In this document: in pieces, positions 52,209 to 60,758 of the stretch
Layout: each line of letters starts with the position of its first letter
How positions within the stretch are numbered: position 1 is the stretch's first letter
Source of the DNA: Gamsiella multidivaricata
Lineage: Eukaryota; Mortierellomycota; Mortierellomycetes; Mortierellales; Mortierellaceae
NCBI RefSeq assembly: GCF_025024155.1
Contig: NW_026251714.1
Coordinates: 186,001-250,000, forward strand
Direction: 5' to 3'
Length of the DNA stretch: 64,000 bases
Notes under the pieces: generated by a model
What the model saw: only the letters and a program-made list of their open reading frames with translations
Databases searched by the model: none
Told to the model about the DNA's origin: nothing
Translations under genes and position numbers: made by a program

Positions 52209-55200
52209 CTATGCAACCGGCTTTACTGACTTTCTGCCCGAGGGATCAGCCGCAGGGAGGGTACTCGACATGCCGCGGTTTGGCTGCATCCCAAGCTGAG
52301 ATACCACAGTTGACATGGTGATCAGCTTCTCATTAGCCCCTCGGAAGTTCAAAGGCGGGACTGGGTCACCCACAGCGCCACGCTGCTGCAACAGCTTCGA
52401 ATTTACCCTGTTCAAGCCCTGTGCTTCATGGATAATTATACCCGACACGACAAGTCCACCATGGTTCGAACTCCAATGCAGGCGTACGCGATAGTCATCA
52501 TCCCCTCCTATTAACTGCCACATGCGAACAGACTTATCGCCACAGCCGGTTGCGAAATAGGTGCCATCGGGAGCCGTGCTCCATGTGATGCTGGAGATGT
52601 ATCCATGAAAACCATCAACAACCACCAAACATTGGCCGGATTTCACATCCCACAGCCGCACCGTGTTGTCCCAACTGCCCGAGGCAATCTGCCGGCCGCT
52701 TTGTGAATATGCCACGCAAATAACCCCATAGGTGTGGTCACTTAACACTGCACCAGATGCACCGGTTTGTGTATTCCACAGCCGCACGGTACTGTCAATA
52801 CTGCCCGAGGCAATCTGCTGGTCGCTTGGTGAATACGCCACGCAAAAAACACTCCCAGTATGGCCGCTTAATACTGCACCAGATGCACCGGTTTGCGTAT
52901 TCCACAGCCGCACCGTCTTGTCATCACTGCCCGAAGCAATCTGCTGGCCGCTTGGTGAATACGCCACGCAAGAAACCCAGTCGATATGACCGCTTAACAT
53001 AGCACCAGGTGCACCGGTGTGCGCGTCCCACAGTCGCACCGTTTTGTCTTCACTGCCCGAGGCAATCTGCTGGCCGCTTGGTGAATACGCCACGCTTGTA
53101 ATCCCCTCGGTATGGCCGGTTAACACTGCCCCAGGTGCACCGGTGTGCGTACCCCACAGCCGCACCGTCTTGTCGTCACTGCCCGAGGCAATCTGCTGGC
53201 CGCTTGGTGAATACGCCACGCTTGTAACCCTATTGGTATGGCCGGTTAACACTGCCTCAGGTGCACCGGCGTGCGTATCCCACAGCTGCACCGTCTTGTC
53301 ATCACTGCCCGAGGCAATCTGCTGGCCGCTTGGGGAGTACGCCACACTTGTAACCTCGTCTTTATGGCCGCTTAAAACTGAACCAGATGCACCGATTTGC
53401 GTATCCCACAGCCGCACCGTCTTGTCCCCGCTGCCCGAGGCAATCTGCTGGCCACTTGGCGAATACGCCACGCTTGTAACATAGTGTTCATGGCCGCTTA
53501 ACACTGCACCAGGTGCACCGGTTTGCGCATCCCACACCCGCACCGTGTTGTCCTCACTGCCCGAGGCAATCTGCTGGCCGCTTGGTGAATACGCCACGCT
53601 TGTAATCCCCTCGGTATGGCCGCTTAACACTGCCTCAGGTGCACCGGTGTGCGTACCCCACAGCCGCACCGTCTTGTCGTCACTTCCCGAGGCAATCTGC
53701 TGGCCACTTGGCGAATACGCCACGCTTGTAACATAGTGTTCATGGCCGCTTAACACTGCACCAGGTGCACCGGTTTGCGCATCCCACACCCGCACCGTCA
53801 TATCCCAACTGCCCGAGGCAATCTGTTGGTCGCTTGGTGAATACGCCACGCTTGTAACACCGCAGGTATGGCCACTCAACACTGCACCAGGTGCGCCGGT
53901 TTGCATATCCCACAGCCGCACCGTGCAGTCAACACTGCCTGAGGCAATCTGCTGGCCACTTGGCGAATACGCCACGCTTGTAATCCAGTCGGTATGGCCG
54001 CTTAACGCTGCACCAGGTGCACCGGTTTGCGTATCCCACAGCCGCACCGTGTTGTCCCAACTGCCCGAGGCGATCTGCTGGCCGCTTGGCGAATACGCTA
54101 CGCAAAGGACCTTGTCAGTATGGCCGCTTAACGTGAAGGTTTTCGACCAGGTCGTGGTGTCATACACACTGATCGTACCGTTGTGAAGACCCACGACACA
54201 GTTCCTTCCATCAGGTGAATACGCACAGGAATACGTCTCGCTATCTTCCGCAAGGTACGCTCTTTCGCCAAACTGCACGCCTACCATCCGCGCCTTGCTC
54301 AGATTGGCTTGCCGCAGCCAGACATTGCGAAGGTTGGCCTTTCTCAGATCCGCCCCTTGCAACTGTGCAGAATCAAACTCTCCACCACTCAGATCCGCCC
54401 CTGGGATTCGGATGCCTTGCAGGTCTGCGCCGTTGAACCGTATCCCGGCTCTGACCAGTATCGTCATCGCATTCGCTGCAGCATTGCGTCCTTCTTTGTC
54501 CGTTTTCGAGCGCTCAACCATTGTGAGTAGTTGTTGCTTGAAGATGGGTTCTTGTTGGACTCGTTCCGCTAGAAACTGCAGCACCGACGGCTCGTCCACA
54601 AAACTTCTCCATGATAGTGGCTGACTGACAACAGATTGCCGAGCGCCAGCAGAGTCTTCCTCTGGCGCTGCTCGCCATTCGAAGCTCAACATGGAGCTGA
54701 CACTTCCTCGACGGACCGGAGCAAAAGATGATCGCGAAGCCTTGTTCTCCTGTGGGTCAAATACTGCGAGCGCAAAGCAGTACTCCAGGAGGGATCTATG
54801 GATGAACCGGTACTGGTTACCACTCCGGCTCAAAGGACATGCTTCGCGCAGGAGCTGTGCCTCATCACCTCGGCTGAAGAAATCCGCCTTCCATGACCCT
54901 TCGTCTCTGGCGCGCGAGTACTCCACCACAGGATGGCCTGCCTGCTTCTCGTAAATGGCTGATGCCAGTCTCTTCAGAAAGCTAATGCCGTTCAGCGTAA
55001 AGCCCTCATCCACCAGGGTGTCAAACGCCGCCTTCGCTTGTGGGCTCAGATCATTGCCTCCCACCCGTTTCTTGCCACGCTCCAGCCATTGCTCCACGAA
55101 ATGGTCATACAGCGCTACACGTGTGATCCTGGTTCTGGAGAGATCCTGCATCTGTCCTGCATCCACCACTCGCGGCAGTACCTCCAACGACAGTGTCAGA

Positions 55201-57866
55201 AGAAACGGGTTCTTCACCAGCTCCTGCAGGTTGGGGACCTGCTTAAGTGCCTCCAGGTACTGCTTGGTCCTCCACAGCGGCCTGTTCTGGTGTACATACT
55301 GCCTGATGTAGTCTTCGATCTGCTCTGGAGAGAATGGGACAATGACTGCCTCTTGGAAGAGGTTGAGTATGGCCTTGTGGTTCTGGTCCATCGGCTGGAA
55401 GCGGTCTCTGTCGTTCTGACCAAGATACTCGCTACGGCAGCTGATCAGCATCTTGGCGCGCCACTCCCCTGGCTCATTCAGCTGGTTGCTTGCATACAGG
55501 TTGTGTGTCTGCTGGCTTTCATCGTATCCATCGCAGATCAGGATCAACTCACGGTGCTGCTTGATCTCTCGGATCTGGGGCTCTGTAAAGTCGTTCCTGC
55601 GCAAGTGCTTGGCGATCATGTCCTGGTGCGGCTTGTCGATTGCAGGCAGGTTGATGTGGAGTGGAATTGGGCCTTTCTCTTTCTCGTAGCTGTCCCACAA
55701 GTCGCACTCGAGTGTCCTGTTGAAGGTCGACTTGCCCGCACCAGAATCACCCAGTAGCAGGAGCACCTTGCGATCACTGTTCAGGAACTCGTGCACTTTC
55801 TCCGTCAGTGGGAACAGTGCATCGTTGGACGCTTGTAAGCTGGCCTTGGCTTGAGGAGGGATGTAGACGGCCTTGCCGCGCTCTGCTAGCCGCCGCTCCT
55901 TCAGCCTTCGCAGGTCATCTTCGACATCTGGGATATCCTGGACACGGTCGAGTAGCGACGAAGACGCCAACTGTGGCAAGCCGACCTTCAGTGGATATGG
56001 ACTTGGAGGTGCAATGATGCAAGCGCGATACAGCGCTTGTTTCTCTGGATCGCCGTCCTTTTCCAGACCTAGTAGCAGGATATGGGCGTGTTTCTTTACT
56101 GTGCTGCCTTGTATGTCGGCGTTGTTGTTCATATCAGCTAGCTGGATGAGGATCGTGAGGATCCATTGCTTGACGCTAGCTTGCTGACCCCAGTCCAGAT
56201 CGTTTACATACAACTCTCCTAGTAGATCGACAGCACTTTGACGGGTGCTAACTTCCCAGAGCGGACCGGCGGCGATCTCTCCAAGCCGTTGGCATACACC
56301 CCATTCGAACAACGGATCGCGCCGGCATGGTGCCCCACAGACCAGGTCCTTGAAGTCTGCAAGTCGGCCGTCTCGAATCAAGGCATCTGTGCAGCGCAAT
56401 GCCGGGTACCATGCACGCTTCCGACTGAAGCTGAGACCCTCCTTGAGACTGTCTACAAATCCCTGTCCACCCTCGACCAGCGAGCTCACACCTTCGTACC
56501 CGAGCATGACAACCTTGTACACCTCTCCCAGTCCTTCTTGCAGATGGCCCAGTCCATCGATAAAGCCACTCACATCCAGGCCCTTGACCGCACTCACTAG
56601 CCCTGAGATGCCATTCACCACCACTTGTGTGCGCCGCATCACTGCTTGTAGGGGTGTCTCATCATCTGGGACATACTGCAGGGCCTGGTAAGCATAGGCA
56701 GCCTGGTACACCAAGTAGGAATCAGAGCTGTTCTTCATCTCCTCCAGATAGGCTGACAGTGGCGCATGCAGCTGCTCGCGGCTCAATCCCTTGACATCAC
56801 TGTCTGCCATCGCATCCAGCACGCGGGAGACTGCCATGGCCAGCTGACAACGATGCTTGGTCGATTGATGGTGGGTGTTCTGCAACCGCGCGCTAAGGAC
56901 CTCCAAGATCTTGACCAGATCGTCAACAAGGAGGTAGCCTGGGGAAGCGCTCTGTATCAGCTGAGCCAGACCTTCGAGCAGATTGAAGTCCAGCAGGACC
57001 GATTGTGCAATTCCATCGATGAGGTTGCTGAGCAGCTTGCGATATCGCTCTTCGTCGAGCATAGGCGCGAGGCACACCACTTCAGCGACCGTGGCGGCAT
57101 CCTTGAGGTCGTCATCGATGAATTCCGCAATCACTCTTGTCACCAGCGAGCACAGCCGATCTTTTTCGTCTGCATCCTTGGCTTTGGCCTGCGTCCAGTC
57201 GCGCTGAGATTTCTCAAGCGGTTCATCGGATTCTGCAGCATATGTTAATGACGACGACGCTGAGGCCTTGGACAGCAATCCGAGGCAGTAGACGAGTTGA
57301 GGAGTGGTGGTGATGCGCCCATCCGGTCCCGGTAGATCATGTTTGGCTGCAGGTCTTGCCACGTTCTCAGGAAAGATTTCTGGAGAGACCTGAGCGACAT
57401 CGCTATGGCTCGACCTGCCCTTTGCCTCTGGATGGGGTAGTTTGAGCGCGGCTGTTGATGTACCGCGGAGGTTGAGTGCACAGCGGATGGAGGTGAAGAT
57501 CCCGCCAGGCCGAGAGCGGATAGGGTTCCCGTTGGGGTCCAGGACATACCGCCACTTCTCCGCCTGTCTGAAGCTGGCCTGTGCCTTGCCGCGGTGACCC
57601 AAGCCGTCTAGCAGCTTGCCTTGGTCGGAATAAGCAGTGCTGATCCCATTGCACAGGGCCTGATCCTCGGCGCTCATAGGAGGGGTGAGAGCCCTTCTGT
57701 TTGCTTTTTTCATCTCTGCTAACGCAGCCTCCGCATTGGCGCACAAGGCCAAAATGAGATATGGGTCGTCTGCTTTTCGTGCATTTTCCAGATGAGCGTT
57801 GGCGAGGTATAGGGCCCTTTGTGGCGAGAGAGCGCTTCGTGAGGACGAAAACGTACTGCTGAACAT
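52209..57866 (-). CDS. NLR-like STAND protein, copy 2 (NACHT / pentapeptide / WD40)
   Basis: Intronless frame of 1,885 residues, ATG at 57866, stop at 52209. Same layout as copy 1: helical N-terminus (SALSPQRALYLANAHLENAR), NACHT with GDSGAGKST (~705) and LILICDGYDE, pentapeptide-type repeats (GADLQGIRIPGADLSGG, QLQGADLRKANL), one degenerate WD blade, twelve near-identical blades, one degenerate blade (ATGCGDKSVRMWQL), and a ~100-residue tail ending DPSGRKSVKPVA. This is the only copy with a full-length open frame and full tail. The blades differ from copy 1 mainly in SGSxDx and GHxxx residues. The NACHT part is virtually identical to copy 3. A leader intron lies at 57968-57884. A role in self/non-self recognition is inferred from architecture only. 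Confidence 0.92.
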   Translation of the reverse strand: MFSSTFSSSRSALSPQRALYLANAHLENARKADDPYLILALCANAEAALAEMKKANRRALTPPMSAEDQALCNGISTAYSDQGKLLDGLGHRGKAQASFRQAEKWRYVLDPNGNPIRSRPGGIFTSIRCALNLRGTSTAALKLPHPEAKGRSSHSDVAQVSPEIFPENVARPAAKHDLPGPDGRITTTPQLVYCLGLLSKASASSSLTYAAESDEPLEKSQRDWTQAKAKDADEKDRLCSLVTRVIAEFIDDDLKDAATVAEVVCLAPMLDEERYRKLLSNLIDGIAQSVLLDFNLLEGLAQLIQSASPGYLLVDDLVKILEVLSARLQNTHHQSTKHRCQLAMAVSRVLDAMADSDVKGLSREQLHAPLSAYLEEMKNSSDSYLVYQAAYAYQALQYVPDDETPLQAVMRRTQVVVNGISGLVSAVKGLDVSGFIDGLGHLQEGLGEVYKVVMLGYEGVSSLVEGGQGFVDSLKEGLSFSRKRAWYPALRCTDALIRDGRLADFKDLVCGAPCRRDPLFEWGVCQRLGEIAAGPLWEVSTRQSAVDLLGELYVNDLDWGQQASVKQWILTILIQLADMNNNADIQGSTVKKHAHILLLGLEKDGDPEKQALYRACIIAPPSPYPLKVGLPQLASSSLLDRVQDIPDVEDDLRRLKERRLAERGKAVYIPPQAKASLQASNDALFPLTEKVHEFLNSDRKVLLLLGDSGAGKSTFNRTLECDLWDSYEKEKGPIPLHINLPAIDKPHQDMIAKHLRRNDFTEPQIREIKQHRELILICDGYDESQQTHNLYASNQLNEPGEWRAKMLISCRSEYLGQNDRDRFQPMDQNHKAILNLFQEAVIVPFSPEQIEDYIRQYVHQNRPLWRTKQYLEALKQVPNLQELVKNPFLLTLSLEVLPRVVDAGQMQDLSRTRITRVALYDHFVEQWLERGKKRVGGNDLSPQAKAAFDTLVDEGFTLNGISFLKRLASAIYEKQAGHPVVEYSRARDEGSWKADFFSRGDEAQLLREACPLSRSGNQYRFIHRSLLEYCFALAVFDPQENKASRSSFAPVRRGSVSSMLSFEWRAAPEEDSAGARQSVVSQPLSWRSFVDEPSVLQFLAERVQQEPIFKQQLLTMVERSKTDKEGRNAAANAMTILVRAGIRFNGADLQGIRIPGADLSGGEFDSAQLQGADLRKANLRNVWLRQANLSKARMVGVQFGERAYLAEDSETYSCAYSPDGRNCVVGLHNGTISVYDTTTWSKTFTLSGHTDKVLCVAYSPSGQQIASGSWDNTVRLWDTQTGAPGAALSGHTDWITSVAYSPSGQQIASGSVDCTVRLWDMQTGAPGAVLSGHTCGVTSVAYSPSDQQIASGSWDMTVRVWDAQTGAPGAVLSGHEHYVTSVAYSPSGQQIASGSDDKTVRLWGTHTGAPEAVLSGHTEGITSVAYSPSGQQIASGSEDNTVRVWDAQTGAPGAVLSGHEHYVTSVAYSPSGQQIASGSGDKTVRLWDTQIGASGSVLSGHKDEVTSVAYSPSGQQIASGSDDKTVQLWDTHAGAPEAVLTGHTNRVTSVAYSPSGQQIASGSDDKTVRLWGTHTGAPGAVLTGHTEGITSVAYSPSGQQIASGSEDKTVRLWDAHTGAPGAMLSGHIDWVSCVAYSPSGQQIASGSDDKTVRLWNTQTGASGAVLSGHTGSVFCVAYSPSDQQIASGSIDSTVRLWNTQTGASGAVLSDHTYGVICVAYSQSGRQIASGSWDNTVRLWDVKSGQCLVVVDGFHGYISSITWSTAPDGTYFATGCGDKSVRMWQLIGGDDDYRVRLHWSSNHGGLVVSGIIIHEAQGLNRVNSKLLQQRGAVGDPVPPLNFRGANEKLITMSTVVSQLGMQPNRGMSSTLPAADPSGRKSVKPVA
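52599..54110 (-). repeat. WD40 high-identity repeat array, copy 2 (12 x 126 bp)
   Basis: Twelve repeats at exactly 126 bp. The set is not the same as in copy 1: two units (VTSVAYSPSGQQIASGS with E/D variants plus GHEHY/GHTEG ends) recur in alternation, suggesting internal block duplication. Confidence 0.95.
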
Positions 57867-59640
57867 ATCGGTCTGTGAGTCTTCTATGGTTGTGTATCAA
57901 ACAGAAGCGAGATGAGAACTCTGTCATCAATCAGTAGAAGCGTGAGAACTACCAGTATACACACTTACACTTGACGGACACGTCTCCCGCGCAGTGGGAT
58001 GCAATTGAGTGTAAAAGGATGTAGTACCTGGGGAACCTGTGGGAACAGCAAACGCTTTCCTGTTCAAGATCGCTTCTTCTGCTCAAAACCGCTGCTCCTG
58101 TTCTCCTGTCCAAGTTCGTTGCCCTTCGTTGTCCTTTGTTTCCCCGAGTAGAGGTAGCTGTCGCCCACCAAGATTGATTATTAACCACTGCATATGTCGC
58201 ATATCTCGTTATTCACATACGAAAGAAACAAGATGGTCTCTCACCTTGATATGGATACTCCTACTTCTTTGTTGCTCTGGGCAGCTGTGCAATGGTCTGG
58301 GTACGTTCCCCTCGTGTCTCCTAGCAATGGTGCTTATCGTCACACACTATGGGTTAATATTCGCTTCACATGCATCGTTGGTCCCCTCAGCTTCACAGAC
58401 ATTTGTCCTACCCCAGTCTGGCTCCTGTGTTCTTAGGCCGCCTATATGGTCACAGACAGGGTCGGCCTTTGCTGCCAACCGGACTACACTGTCACTAATG
58501 AGTCGTTCTCGGCCAGTGCTTTTTGGGTATAAGGGAATTAAAGGAGGCAACGGGGAGGTTGATGGACGGTTCAGATAGGTCCTGGTGGACTGAGTGAAGA
58601 ATGTAGCTGGGGAGAAGACAAAGTGGAAGAGAGGACAAGACGAATACGAAGACGCAGAAATTGAACAACTCGTCGTTATTGTATTAGCTATATAAACCCA
58701 TGCTTCGTAGCCACTTCGTCTCCTCACCCTTGTGTATGGTACAGTAGGTTGTCCCGAGGAAGCAAAAAGTTGATACTTCGACCTGTTGTGTAACCCGACC
58801 TGGAAATTGTGTGAACCACCACCGTATTGTAGGACCAACCCCTATTCCATTCCTATTCGCTCACCATTCCAGAAAACCGTTCCACTATATAGCTTTAGCA
58901 CCCTCAAAGTATTGCTTCGCCATACAGTGCGCCAAGAAAGCCAGTCGTCATGGAAAAGAGAATGTTTACATAGTGCGAGGGCAAAGATGAAGGTGAGGGC
59001 AAAGACAAGGGCAAGGGTCGAGACTGTGGAGGGTCTGGGTTGTTTAAAGCTGAGCCCAACCAAAGACGCACATGGGCCTCCGCGCACCAGAGCAAGTCCA
59101 GGCATGGGCCTAGACTAATCGGCCAGACCCTTGGGAAAGTCCAAGTCACTACCGGGACAAGACACAGCTGTGCATCCTCTGCCTCTGATAGTGCGCTATG
59201 CTTCCGAACACACAAGTATACACTCATCAAGTGGGACCATTTATCTATAGGGCCATGGATCAATATTCCTTCCCCTGCTTCTGATATCTTTGTCAAAGAC
59301 ATGATTGTTGTTAAGCGCATCCAGTTGGCAGCGACTGCAGAGTCTTGCCACATGTGCCTTCTCAAGGCCTCCTGAGCCGTCTTTCGTCCGTGGAGTGACG
59401 TCTTTTGAGTCTTTGAGTGGTGCTCTTCTCTTGTCCTTCTCTTGTGGACCCCCTAGTGGAAATCTTGCCATCGGCTGTACACCGCTTGTCCATTGCTCAA
59501 GTCGTGGTTACTCATTGCCAGTCCGACTGTCACCTGCGCATCCAAACATAGTGATACGTTTGTCCTAGATTCCAGACATACCTTCTGAAAGGCATTGCCA
59601 GAACAGCATAATTGCAGGCTGCGTCGGAATCGATTGCTTT
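57867..59640. other. upstream part of NLR unit 2 and junction to unit 3
   Basis: Contains the leader intron (57968-57884), promoter region and, at about 59470-58900 on the minus strand, the decayed upstream frame seen also at 9660-10100 (ARLCSRCQLDALNN, NIDPWP, CTAVSCP-like blocks, HVRLWLGSALN). Long open stretches on the plus strand here have counterparts opposite unit 1 only because the DNA is duplicated. Confidence 0.55.
58904..59471 (-). pseudogene. decayed conserved frame upstream of NLR copy 2
   Basis: Two overlapping open stretches in different frames share peptide blocks with the unit-1 counterpart. Frames switch and stops intervene in both copies, so a relic is likely. Family not recognised. 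Confidence 0.4.
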
Positions 59641-60019
59641 GTTGATGATGAGCACTGCTGCTATTGCCACCGTTGCTGTTGCCGCTGTTGCTGTCTCGAT
59701 TGAACAGGAGTGACAAAAACAGCGCTATACTGGCAAAATAATGAATGTCTTTTGGCGACAATGAGCAGTGATGGGCAAGCATAATCTATGCGTGCATCAC
59801 AGCGCGCACTCTCCGCTATTCGCCACTGTCTCTCGTGCAGTGGCAACAGCGTAGCATTCTTTTGCAGAATACCCTGACAATATCCTATTCAACTAGAAAT
59901 AACAGGCTATTCCGTGACAACTGGAGGAACAACTGGGACTCAAACCAGCAGTTGCATGGTTGTCATTTCTACTCCTCTCACTTGTATTCTAGTTGATACT
60001 ATCCACTATTGTGCTGTTC

Positions 60020-60290
60020 AGATTTCTAGTCATAAGATAGAGCAGCTACACATATCCATCTGATAACGGTAATGCAACAGTCGCTGGTGCTGGTTACGGA
60101 TATACTCGTTTCAGACAACATGTCCAGGAGACGCTTGATGGTGTAGACGATATGTATGTCGAAGTAAAAATGCTGCAGGTGAGCGCGTCATTGGTGTGCA
60201 TTTAATGTTGGTACAAGTGGCATTGATGGTGGCCATATCCAGGACGTCGGGACAGTACTGTCGATGATGATTGCCTAGATCCAGAGTGTA
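60020..60290 (+). pseudogene. broken open frame downstream of NLR copy 3, opposite strand
   Basis: Third member of the downstream small-frame family (YTRFRQHVQETLDGVDDMYV). It is disrupted by stops and by a two-base A insertion near 60170 relative to copy 2, then by the 186-bp insertion at 60295. Confidence 0.45.
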
Positions 60291-60294
60291 TGTG

Positions 60295-60480
60295 TACAAT
60301 AGGTTCAGGTCGGGGAGTGTGGTTGAATATATGTTTATTAGACAAAGACTGAGGTTCTATCAATTGGCAACCGTGCTCTTAAATAGTTGTGTCTGTGCGG
60401 GTACAGATCGCTAAATATACTATCTGGTGAACTGGGCTGGTGATATATAACTGGTCTTGTTCTAATTCAAACTCGTTGCA
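60295..60480. mobile_element. 186-bp insertion with 5-bp target duplication
   Basis: ATGTG at 60290-60294 and 60481-60485 flanks 186 bp that are absent from the same place in units 1 and 2, where the uninterrupted ATGTGCGTA is present. The insert holds GGGGAGTGTGGTTGAATATA, like the polypurine/LTR start of a Copia-type element, and ends GTTGCA. Possibly a solo LTR or an LTR fragment; class not certain. Confidence 0.65.
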
Positions 60481-60758
60481 ATGTGCGTAAAGGATAAAGC
60501 AGCGTGCAGTCCTAGCCAGCATTTATACGACCGTGGTTGCCCATAACCCTAGACGTCATCCTTTCCTGCCTCGCTCTGTGGTTTTTTAGCACAATAAGTG
60601 CTCAGTCCTTTGCTATAGCTGCAATTATTCTTTTGGGATTTGTCGGGCAAGAGAATTGGGTGTTTATTTTCTTCTGGAGGCGCGTCCATGCACCAGAAGT
60701 CTTGCAAAGGATAAGAGTCGAGCCGCCATTACCAACTTCCTAACCATATCACCTCCAC

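Larger units (their letters stand above)
51620..59480 (-). repeat. NLR unit copy 2
   Basis: Reverse-oriented counterpart of unit 1, including the downstream frame, NLR gene, leader intron and ~1.5 kb upstream segment. Directly followed by unit 3 in the same orientation. Edges judged by eye. Confidence 0.8.

Noticed and set aside
52732..54186. Regularly spaced direct repeats at 126 bp that could be mistaken for a CRISPR-like or satellite array
   Set aside because: The repeats lie in frame in the NLR gene and encode WD40 blades; there are no unique spacers.
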